Part shown: piece after piece, positions 40,944 through 50,100 of the stretch
How the letters are laid out: each line of letters begins with the position of its first letter
Position numbering within the stretch: the stretch's first letter is position 1
NCBI RefSeq assembly: GCF_910591885.1
Contig: NC_063275.1
Location: 17,906,501-17,970,500 of the forward strand
Direction: 5' to 3'
Origin: Bombus terrestris
Taxonomy: Eukaryota > Arthropoda > Insecta > Hymenoptera > Apidae
DNA: 64,000 nt
Translations under genes and position numbers: made by a program
Notes under the pieces: model-generated
The model's database searches: none
What the model was told of the DNA's origin: nothing
The model's input: only the letters and a program-made list of their open reading frames with translations

Positions 40944-42131
40944 ATGTCATCTTGGACTGAAAATGTTGCAATAAAGCAACCTATTAGGCGCTTGGAGATC
41001 CAAATTAATAACTTCAATGTAGCCATACCACATCATGTTAACTTATTAAAACGGCATAAAAGTAACATTGAAAAAGTAAGTATTAAATTAGGTTATCTTG
41101 TAAGGTTTCACGTAAGTTCACATAAATTCTTGTTGTTACAGTATCAAACACAACATGAGTGGGAAAAGATGCATAGAGAACACATAAATGTAGCTAGGAT
41201 TATAAAACAGCTTAAAGAATTACTATATCAAATGGACACTTTAAGAGCTCATGTTCTTGATTCTGACATTAATCAGTTTGATAAATTAACTGGCAATGCC
41301 CGTACAAGTATCATGAATGCAGTCAGAGAATATATGGGTAAAATAAAATTATATTTGTATATCACTCACATTATCTGCGGTCACGGTTTAAAAACAATTT
41401 ATATGTATTTGTAGAACTACAGCTGAATTTGCCCATGTCACAACCAGAGTCACCCAAAGAAGAAGATCAACCCAAAAGTCATCCACTTGACGACACATAT
41501 ATCCAGCTCCAGAAAGAACAGCAGGAGCTGCAGCATCAGGAGGCATGTCTGCATACTTGGAACACCTTGCAAGAAGATATACATCAACTTCATCAATTAT
41601 TTCTTGACTTTAACAAAATTGTTGATGTAAATTTTTTAGTTTATTCAGACTTATTTTTTTGGCTATATTATGATTTTCTATTTATATAATTAGGACCAAA
41701 AGGAGCTAGTAAATGCAACAGAAGACAACATAGAAGTAACAAATGTGAATGTAACGGAGGGTGAGAAATTCCTTCAAAAAGCTGCAAGGTACAAAGTTAC
41801 AATGTACCCTTTAGCAGGAGCTGTAATTGGAACTTGTATTGGTGGACCAGTTGGTTTACTAGCTGGATTAAAAGTCGGTGGTCTAACTGCGTTAGGTTGT
41901 GGTATTTTAGGTAAGTCCCACTACCATTAAACACTCCTACAATCTGAATTCATAATATTTACATTACTTATTATATATTCAGGATTTACTGGAGCATCCA
42001 TAATAAAGAAAAAGGAGATAGAAATGCAAAAATCAAGATCAACAGAGGGGCATAGTTTAACTGAGCAAAATACTGTGCAGAAATCAATATCTTTACCTGA
42101 GAATTTACAAGAAACTAGGAAGGAGTTGTGA
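40944..42131 (+). CDS. Stx17: Syntaxin-17, autophagosomal Qa-SNARE (five exons, complete)
   Basis: The exons are 40,944-41,075, 41,142-41,337, 41,415-41,626, 41,694-41,910 and 41,983-42,131. All introns are GT-AG, 66-77 bp, with consistent phase. They encode 301 aa, close to the human length of 302. Residues 1-110 form the N-terminal helical region, with the family signature EWEKMHREHIN after the first junction. The SNARE motif spans about residues 145-210, with the zero-layer Gln at about residue 182 in VDDQKEL. Residues 216-258 form a hydrophobic hairpin rich in Gly (AGAVIGTCIGGPVGLLAG, then GGLTALGCGILGFTGAS), with a Lys between the two helices and a basic IIKKK after it. This double glycine zipper is diagnostic of syntaxin-17. 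In the known family it is recruited to closed autophagosomes and pairs with SNAP29 and VAMP7/VAMP8 to drive fusion with lysosomes. The start codon is the first ATG, and the preceding sequence is AT-rich. Confidence 0.96.
41076..41141 (+). other. Stx17 intron 1, length divisible by three and stop-free
   Basis: This 66-bp intron begins GTAAGT, ends TTGTTACAG and contains no in-frame stop, so its retention would insert 22 residues without a frameshift. The inserted peptide would lie in the N-terminal helical region. The conserved junction (NIEK joined to YQ) in the family argues that splicing is the normal outcome. Confidence 0.85.
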
Positions 42132-42772
42132 CATATGCCAAAATGTGATATTAGCGATAAGAGTAAAAGAAAGAATGCCTGCAGTGTCGTTTAGTCTCAA
42201 AGCACTGATATTAATAATTCAATATGTTTTTAAAGATTTAGGGATTCTTTGTATTTATTCTCTATATAAAACAGGAATATTTGACAAATTATTATTATTA
42301 AGGATATTGTGACTAGATATTTCTATAAAAATAACTTGTGATTTATTGAAAATTTTTTTTACTGTAACATGTGACAAACCTATTAAGTTTAAGAAAAACA
42401 TTGAATATTAATTATGAAATTTTCTGCTGGGACCAAATTTTATTGTTAAAATTACTAAGGTCCTTAACAAAAATTTCTTTACTTTGCGAAAAGAAAATTT
42501 TTTTATACAATTGTATGAAACATCAAAATATATATGTATAATGTATATGTATATGTATATATATATATGTATATGTATATGTATATAATGCATATAGCAT
42601 ATAGATTATTCCCAATAATGATATTAACCAAACAAATGCGATTAGATAGGGTTATGTTATTGCAAATATTACGTCGAAAACGTACATATATATAAACAAT
42701 TAAATACTTTTTCACTGAAATGTACTTACAATGATATAAAAATTGTGCGTTATGTTAAGCAGGATCGACGTA
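42132..42772. other. Stx17 3' UTR and AT-rich spacer
   Basis: Very AT-rich. It is probably the Stx17 3' untranslated region followed by spacer. No canonical AATAAA is seen before the one at 42,896, though weaker variants occur. A TATG/TATA microsatellite lies at 42,528-42,600. Confidence 0.6.
42528..42600 (+). repeat. (TA/TATG)n microsatellite
   Basis: An imperfect run of TATA and TATG units about 70 bases long. It accounts for the Ile/Tyr-rich frames read on the minus strand here, which are not genes. Confidence 0.9.
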
Positions 42773-42883
42773 ATGGAGCACTCGCGACGCGCCTTTTATA
42801 TACTTCTTACATGTATCGTGGTGTTTACACAATTACAAGGTATCAAGCCAACACGAAAACCGAAAGCCTATTGTTGCTTGTAA
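42773..42883 (+). CDS. Possible micro-ORF with signal-peptide-like start (36 aa)
   Basis: The ATG at 42,773 opens a 36-codon frame ending in TAA at 42,881-42,883. The N-terminus has an Arg pair, then the hydrophobic core FYILLTCIVVFT, then QLQG, which is the layout of a secretory signal peptide. The remaining residues are basic and end in Cys-Cys-Leu. An AATAAA lies at 42,896-42,901. Alternatively this is a signal-peptide first exon, because GTATCA after CAAG at about 42,839 could act as a donor. I see no convincing next exon. It lies about 640 bases downstream of Stx17 on the same strand. Nothing proves transcription, and chance remains likely. Confidence 0.25.
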   Translation: MEHSRRAFYILLTCIVVFTQLQGIKPTRKPKAYCCL

Positions 42884-43154
42884 ACAGTGTCTGCAAATAA
42901 ACTAATATCACGAACGAATACCGAAACCGAACTTGCAATGAAAGTTTGACTTCCTGACTGCGCATAACGAAATGTCTCGATTTACTGCGCATCGATCGTT
43001 CGAACCACCATTGACTAAGTTCTGTGATAATACACTTGAAACATATTACAGAAGTATAGAATTCTATTACTTCATTTGCAAAATGTCCTATTCTATACTA
43101 TATTTGTAATTTCATAGAAAAATTTAGTTTCAATTCAAACTAGTATTATACTAA

Positions 43155-43351
43155 ATCGATAATGTCACATGCGACACGAAAATGGTATAGGGGCAGGTGA
43201 CGACCAAAACATGGGACAGGAAAAAGCATTGAATGTCACATCATTTACTCTGTACTTCATCCATAATGATATGCAATATTTTTTTCTTGTCCCACGTTTT
43301 GAGGGCCACCTGACCTGCTTACCACTTCGTGTCACATGTGACGTTATCGAT
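43155..43351. mobile_element. Foldback MITE with ~75-bp terminal inverted repeats
   Basis: The left end (ATCGATAATGTCACATGCGA) and the reverse complement of the right end (ATCGATAACGTCACATGTGA) match. The similarity continues inwards for about 75 bases on each side, including GGGACAGGAAAAA on the left against GGGACAAGAAAAA on the right. The 197-bp element has no coding capacity and a short middle part, so it is a non-autonomous miniature inverted-repeat element. No clear target-site duplication is visible, because the ends themselves are the palindrome ATCGAT, so I cannot assign a superfamily. A single-stranded copy or transcript would fold into a long imperfect hairpin. Confidence 0.85.
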
Positions 43352-44314
43352 AACAGTGATAGGCTATGCGCATAAAACCAATCTCTGCAATAATTAATTA
43401 AATAATTAATTAAATACTAAATAATTAACTAATTAGTTAAATAAACTTGTTATAATTTATTGTTATAAAGCATGTTCGATATTAACGTTTGTATCATTAT
43501 TTTTTTTAAATAATTTTTATTCTTTAGCTGTAAAAAATTCAAAGGATTTTCCACGTAAAAGTTGTTTGATTTTATGGATAAAACATAAGAAATATTTTTC
43601 AAGGAAAAAAAGTAAAAACTTCTTGAGAGAAAGGGGGAATCTTTAAAAAGTTAATAGCTTATAAAAACACATCTTAGTCTTAATTATAAATTGTTTATTC
43701 TGATATACATATGTATGTGCGGTGATATTGAATAGGACGTTTCAGATTATGCTGATTCTGCCTGAATTTTTAAAAAATGATGTAGCTACTGATTTGGATC
43801 AAATAAATCACCGGCCGCTAAATATTATCATATTGTGTAAAATTATAGATATCAGTATGCTTATTTACAGAACCAATTATACTTTATAAAAATTAATTTC
43901 TGACAGGTTTTGCACAATTTGTACCTTTCTATTCTTTAGAATCCTTTCTATTTCTGAAAGATCAATATTTCAATGGAAAGCTACACAGTCCCATCCTTTA
44001 ATAAATAATTTACATTAAAAGCACAACGTATTTTTATGAAGTACTAGTTATGAAGTACTAGTTTTTCTTTCTTTTTCTTCTGCTCAAGATATTCTTATAT
44101 TTTTTTCAAGTCAACACGGTTCGACGACCATCCATTTTAATTTTCCCATTATTTATACACTTCATCGAAGAAATTAAAAGGAGCCCAATTAAATTCATAA
44201 TGAGGTCCCTTTTCTACGGTTTAATCGAAATTTTAATATCAATTTAATTTTTCCAACTGATACCATTACATATTTTTTAAATTGACAACTTGTTACACAT
44301 TTCAAGGTGCAAAA

Positions 44315-44352
44315 ATACATATACACATATACATATATATACGTGTGTGTGT
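44315..44352 (+). repeat. (CA/TA/TG)n microsatellite
   Basis: ACATATACACATATACATATATATACG followed by a GT run. A simple-sequence repeat in AT-rich spacer. Confidence 0.85.
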
Positions 44353-44853
44353 AAATTACAATTTATGGATATGTCTTTATCTATAAGATATCTGTGGTAA
44401 CTCGAGTTCAGATACAGTTAAAAACAACACAGATAAAGACTTTTAAAATCCATATCAGCAAGATTTTGATCTTTGAATTTTAATTTTGAGTATTTATGTG
44501 TTGAAGAACCAACGAATCTCAATTTCTTACCGAGGCATATTGCATCTTCATGAATTTTACTTTCATCGTTAAATAAATTAAACCTTCACGGTAAACAACC
44601 GTGACTTGATGAAACACCGTGACTAAATTAATTCCAAACCAATGCTTTTATTCTACAAGGCGAGAAATAGAACAAAATAGTTTACTATTCACATTACACG
44701 TAGCATTCATACATTTAACACTGCTTCGTTCAACATTGTTTGTACCGCATCTGTGAAAATAGTTTATCCAGTATGAATGCTCCATTGCGTAATGTAAGGT
44801 AACGAATATTAAAAACTTTATCAACAATCTTGAAAATGTGCAGAAATTCTGGA

Positions 44854-45204
44854 CTAGTGACATAGAGCTGAGCGAAGTCTACAATGTCTTTTACAATGTA
44901 AGCGCGAAAAGATAAGCAGTAATTGTTCGTTGCAACAAAAAGTACTATTACTCAAAACTAATGACTTGTAACAATTACTATCCAATTCCATTTTCTCTAT
45001 ATTTTCTTTTTTTCTCACACCCAAAATACTCAGCATTTCCAACGAGCATGTTGGTGATGTCGAATTATGAATTTCATAATCGGGATCAATATCTATATCG
45101 ATATTATTATCATGAGTACCCTCTTTATTGAAAAATAGAGCTTCAGATGATAATGACGACGAGACTTGTTCATGATGCGTTATCAAATCAGGAATCGAAT
45201 AAAA
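44854..45204 (-). CDS. Unrecognised minus-strand coding candidate (possible last exon)
   Basis: A frame of 117 codons opens directly after a plausible acceptor (TTTTAACAG read on the minus strand, ending at 45,205) and closes at 44,854. The peptide is Ser- and Asp-rich at the start, with NNIDIDIDPDYEI in the middle and a Cys/Arg-rich end. There is no in-frame ATG near the acceptor, so it would need an upstream exon. The frame at 45,305-45,535 is the nearest candidate, but no good donor joins the two. I recognise no family. It may be a fast-evolving gene or chance. Confidence 0.2.
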   Translation of the reverse strand, partial: FYSIPDLITHHEQVSSSLSSEALFFNKEGTHDNNIDIDIDPDYEIHNSTSPTCSLEMLSILGVRKKENIEKMELDSNCYKSLVLSNSTFCCNEQLLLIFSRLHCKRHCRLRSALCH

Positions 45205-45304
45205 CTGTTAAAATTTTCAATTAGTTATGCCCTAATAGTAATTTTTTGACTATTATCTTCTTCCAAAATAACAGTTATAAAATGAAATGTATTCCCTGAA
45301 ACCT

Positions 45305-45535
45305 TCATTCCACAAATGTTTGCCTAAATAGGAGAATTTTATTTTTGTAGAAGTAGAAAGGAGTTTCCGTTAAAGGGTGTTTTGCGAACTGACAATAAGA
45401 TATTGGAATGCATTGTATTTTGATTTCAAAAAGAAGCCCGGACGAGGGTTCAGTTTCGTTGGTGCTTGAATTCGATACAGAATCTATTAATAAACAAAGC
45501 AGTACAAAATTATGCATAAATATACACATAATCAT
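45305..45535 (-). CDS. Unrecognised minus-strand frame with hydrophobic N-terminus
   Basis: An ATG at 45,535 starts a 76-codon frame. Its first 18 residues are hydrophobic (HNFVLLCLLI core) and are followed by SNSSTNETEPSSG, which holds two N-glycosylation sequons. This looks like a signal peptide followed by an extracellular linker. The region is AT-rich, which favours hydrophobic chance frames. If real, it might be the first exon of a gene that includes 44,854-45,204, but the splice donor is not clear. Confidence 0.2.
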   Translation of the reverse strand: MIMCIFMHNFVLLCLLIDSVSNSSTNETEPSSGLLFEIKIQCIPISYCQFAKHPLTETPFYFYKNKILLFRQTFVE

Positions 45536-46700
45536 TTCTTGTCAAATAATGGTTTAAAGAAAAGACCACAGCTACTACAAATTCACTAAACATGCTGCAA
45601 AAAGAGTAACTACTAAAATGGACTTCAAATTTGATAATAACTAATTTATTTAATTGAAGAGATATTTTAACACATAGGTCACTGACAAATACGAAAAAGA
45701 GTATCTAGAAGTATTTCAGCATGTATATGTAAACAAATTTTTTAAGAAATGGTGGTGGGAAGGGATAAATCGAAAATCATGAATTTTTCAAAAAATATTT
45801 TTGCGGGTTTAATAGACACAATGAAACGAAGCAACTTTTCCTTAAGCTTTTTTTAGGTACCTTTCATTGTTCTTTTATATTTCACAAAAAGAAAAAGATT
45901 TTGAATCTTTTCAAGGAATGGGTACACCGAATCATGACGTGAAAAAATAGGGTTGTATTGCGGATAACATAATTCATTTGTACTCAAAGAATTTTCTTAA
46001 TTTTCGGGTTACATAACTGTCTTTGTTGGTCACGAACAGATCAGATTTTCTAATTTTTAGCAGAATTTTTGGATACATCTTCACTTATTTACAGTTTGCT
46101 TGTCGATAAAAGATTCACATTAATAGAATTTTTGTAACGTCGAAAAGAATTATGGGTTACAAAATGTAATACTCTGCAAAGTTGCTTACATATAATTTCA
46201 AAGACGGGTATATCAGTTGCATACTATTGGCATAAAAATCACAGTTTCAAGCAAGTATAACAGAAATAAAACTTGTTAATATTGCCGATATTACTATTTT
46301 AGATCGGTACTATTTTAATTTTCGATTAAGTACACTAAAACATAAAGCTAAACGATATTTCACACATAATAGCCAGCATGGACAAGTGGAAAGTGTTCTT
46401 TCTGTGTACATATCATATATTTTCATGTTGCTAATAATAGATGAAAATAACAAAGATAATAAAAATAGTGAAAAATTTTTCACTATATTTCTTTATTTTA
46501 CAAGTATTCAAAGAGTAATTATAGATAGTAAATGAGATTAAAGATCGATTCCACACCGTGAAGATCTCAATGTAGGCTGAAAATAAAAGTCACACGATGT
46601 TTGTTCTGGAAGTTTCACTGATCGGTTAATTTTTCAGTGATAATCAAGCACAACAAGCATTAATCTCTGCAAGTGCTGAGACACAGGTGCACGAATGATG
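45536..46700. other. AT-rich spacer upstream of the G12-like gene
   Basis: No coding frame of note. The stretch is AT-rich with several GATA words (for example AAAGATAATAAAAATAG near 46,452). It is the likely distal promoter and enhancer territory of the downstream gut-type gene, but no element can be pinned down beyond those listed separately. Confidence 0.5.
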
Positions 46701-46704
46701 AAAT

Positions 46705-46713
46705 CTTATCTTT
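46705..46713 (-). promoter_or_regulatory. GATA-factor site upstream of the G12-like gene
   Basis: CTTATCTTT (AAAGATAAG on the minus strand) lies about 55 bases upstream of the TATA box. It fits the WGATAR consensus used by the GATA factors that drive midgut genes in insects. The site itself is seen in the sequence. Its use in midgut expression is inferred from the gene family. Confidence 0.5.
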
Positions 46714-46760
46714 CATCCAGGTGCTCGATATCTTCTTCCATTTACTTGAATGCGTTTCAG

Positions 46761-46770
46761 TATATATAAA
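46761..46770 (+). promoter_or_regulatory. TATA box of the G12-like gene
   Basis: TATATATAAA is followed about 25-30 bases later by a likely start region near 46,790-46,796 (ACACATCAAGT). A strong TATA box is typical of highly expressed, tissue-restricted insect genes. It fixes the transcription start upstream of the non-coding first exon. Confidence 0.75.
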
Positions 46771-46791
46771 GGAGCCTAACTGGCAGAAAAC

Positions 46792-46828
46792 ACATCAAGT
46801 ACAACAGTCTTCCCACAAAGTGGTCAAG
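46792..46828 (+). other. Non-coding first exon of the G12-like gene (5' UTR)
   Basis: From the predicted start site to a strong donor (CAAG followed by GTGAGT at 46,829). The next exon begins at 47,195 after TTTTGCAG, exactly at the ATG, leaving a 366-bp intron in the 5' leader. The exact 5' end is estimated from the TATA spacing. Confidence 0.6.
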
Positions 46829-47194
46829 GTGAGTTCATGGATTGCTCTAAAACAAACTTTTATAATATATCAACCATTTTTGTTGGAAACCTATTAATGA
46901 TTTATTGTCTAAATGAGTTTCTCAATAAGTTCATTTCATATTTACTGGCATCCGAACGATTTTAATTTCAAGTACTGCAAATAGACAAATTCAATTTCAT
47001 CATCTGACAAATTTCACCGAAATTCATCAAAGCTGTAAAAACAGATTAAAATTTTAACACGATCAACAATAATCCGACCTCTTTAAACATGCTAACATTT
47101 CGTCCTCATTTTTACAATTGAAAATATATACATTGTCAGTGTTTTCTCTTACCAGTCAATTAAGCTTACCATTGAACCATCATCCATTTTGCAG

Positions 47195-50100
47195 ATGAAG
47201 CTCCTACCGGTACTGTTCACAACGCTCGTTGCGTTCGCAACAGCAAACTCTCATTACCCATCACCAAATTCGAGATTCCAGTATGTCGCCATGTTACAAG
47301 CGAAAAACTTCGCCTCTGACGAACTGTCCAAAGACATTCACGACTTCCTGAACCTGGTCGACGAGAACAAAATAATGAACATCGTTATGTCCTACCTGGA
47401 AGACGACGAAGTACAGAGGGCAATCGAATACATGTACAGCGAAGCATTCCACGATTTGGTCCGCAAGGTCGAAGCTATGCCAGAATACCAGAATTTGGTG
47501 AAGTACATGGAAGACTCTGGCTTGGACATGAGAAAGGTGATCAGCAAAATCCATAAATTATTCGGTATGGAGGATTACGTCCCACCCATGGAATTCTCAT
47601 CGATGAATACATTGTCAAACCTTGGTGGATTGAAAGCTCTGTTCAACGCTGTAGAGGCTGCCCTCCCATTGGACAAATTCACGGCCATGTACAATGAAAA
47701 GATGCACACTTCCCCTGCTTTCCAGAACTTCATGCAAAGACTGCACTCCAATGAATTCCAGACAATCGTCAACACGGTTTACCAATCACCAATCTTCCTG
47801 GAAATGAGACAGAAGGTCATCAACGACGGAGTGGATCTTGTCCCTATCAGGGATTTCATCGAAAAAGTGCTTGGCATTCACCTTCCCAGAGTCAACTTCC
47901 GTGCCATGTTACGAGCGGAAACCTTCGCCTCTGACGAATTATCCAGAGACATTCATGACTTCCTGAACCTGGTCGACGAGAACAAAATAATGAACATCGT
48001 TATGTCCTACCTGGATGATGACGAAGTGCAGAGGGCAATCGAATACATGTACAGCGAAGCATTCCACGATTTGGTCCGCAAGGTCGAAGCTATGCCAGAA
48101 TACCAGAATTTGGTGAAGTACATGGAAGACTCTGGCTTGGACATGAGAAAGGTGATCAGCAAAATCCATAAATTATTCGGTATGGAGGATTACGTCCCAC
48201 CCATGGAATTCTCATCGATGAATACATTGTCAAACCTTGGTGGATTGAAAGCTCTGTTCAACGCTGTAGAGGCTGCCCTCCCATTGGACAAATTCACGGC
48301 CATGTACAATGAAAAGATGCACACTTCCCCTGCTTTCCAGAACTTCATGCAAAGACTGCACTCCAATGAATTCCAGACAATCGTCAACACGGTTTACCAA
48401 TCACCAATCTTCCTGGAAATGAGACAGAAGGTCATCAACGACGGAGTGGATCTTGTCCCTATCAGGGATTTCATCGAAAAAGTGCTTGGCATTCACCTTC
48501 CCAGAGTCAACTTCCGTGCCATGTTACGAGCGGAAACCTTCGCCTCTGACGAACTATCCAGAGACATTCATGACTTCCTGAACCTGGTCGACGAGAACAA
48601 AATAATGAACATCGTTATGTCCTACCTGGATGATGACGAAGTGCAGAGGGCAATCGAATACATGTACAGCGAAGCATTCCACGATTTGGTCCGCAAGGTC
48701 GAAGCTATGCCAGAATACCAGAATTTGGTGAAGTACATGGAAGACTCTGGCTTGGACATGAGAAAGGTGATCAGCAAAATCCATAAATTATTCGGTATGG
48801 AGGATTACGTCCCACCCATGGAATTCTCATCGATGAATACATTGTCAAATCTTGGTGGATTGAAAGCTCTGTTCAACGCTGTAGAGGCTGCCCTCCCATT
48901 GGACAAATTCACGGCCATGTACAATGAAAAGATGCACACTTCCCCTGCTTTCCAGAACTTCATGCAAAGACTGCACTCCAATGAATTCCAGACAATCGTC
49001 AACACGGTTTACCAATCACCAATCTTCCTGGAAATGAGACAGAAGGTCATCAACGACGGAGTGGATCTTGTCCCTATCAGGGATTTCATCGAAAAGGTGC
49101 TTGGCATTCACCTTCCCAGAGTCAACTTCCGTGCCATGTTACGAGCGGAAACCTTCGCCTCTGACGAACTATCCAGAGACATTCATGACTTCCTGAACCT
49201 GGTCGACGAGAACAAAATAATGAACATCGTTATGTCCTACCTGGATGATGACGAAGTGCAGAGGGCAATCGAATACATGTACAGCGAAGCATTCCACGAT
49301 TTGGTCCGCAAGGTCGAAGCTATGCCAGAATACCAGAATTTGGTGAAGTACATGGAAGACTCTGGCTTGGACATGAGAAAGGTGATCAGCAAAATCCATA
49401 AATTATTCGGTATGGAGGATTACGTCCCACCCATGGAATTCTCATCGATGAATACATTGTCAAACCTTGGTGGATTGAAAGCTCTGTTCAACGCTGTAGA
49501 GGCTGCCCTCCCATTGGACAAATTCACGGCCATGTACAATGAAAAGATGCACACTTCCCCTGCTTTCCAGAACTTCATGCAAAGACTGCACTCCAATGAA
49601 TTCCAGACAATCGTCAACACGGTTTACCAATCACCAATCTTCCTGGAAATGAGACAGAAGGTCATCAACGATGGAGTGGATCTTGTCCCTATCAGGGATT
49701 TCATCGAAAAGGTGCTTGGCATTCACCTTCCCAGAGTCAACTCCCGTGCCATGTTACGAGCGGAAACCTTCGCCTCTGACGAACTATCCAGAGACATTCA
49801 TGACTTCCTGAACCTGGTCGACGAGAACAAAATAATGAACATCGTTATGTCCTACCTGGATGATGACGAAGTGCAGAGGGCAATCGAATACATGTACAGC
49901 GAAGCATTCCACGATTTGGTCCGCAAGGTCGAAGCTATGCCAGAATACCAGAATTTGGTGAAGTACATGGAAGACTCTGGCTTGGACATGAGAAAGGTGA
50001 TCAGCAAAATCCATAAATTATTCGGTATGGAGGATTACGTCCCACCCATGGAATTCTCATCGATGAATACATTGTCAAACCTTGGTGGATTGAAAGCTCT

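Larger units (their letters stand above)
42884..44853. other. Spacer with a MITE and simple repeats
   Basis: 42,900-43,010 is CpG-richer, with TGCGCAT words that resemble NRF1-type promoter elements. 43,155-43,351 is a foldback element listed separately. 43,360-44,600 is very AT-rich, with a CA/TA microsatellite at about 44,315-44,352 and an imperfect inverted repeat at 44,364-44,454. CACGGTAAACAACCGTG near 44,588 is a perfect 6-base-stem palindrome. No gene was recognised. Confidence 0.55.

Noticed and set aside
47189..47194. In-frame TTG-CAG just upstream of the G12-like ATG as an alternative start
   Set aside because: These six bases are the end of the leader intron (TTTTGCAG acceptor). 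The ATG at 47,195 starts the signal peptide directly.
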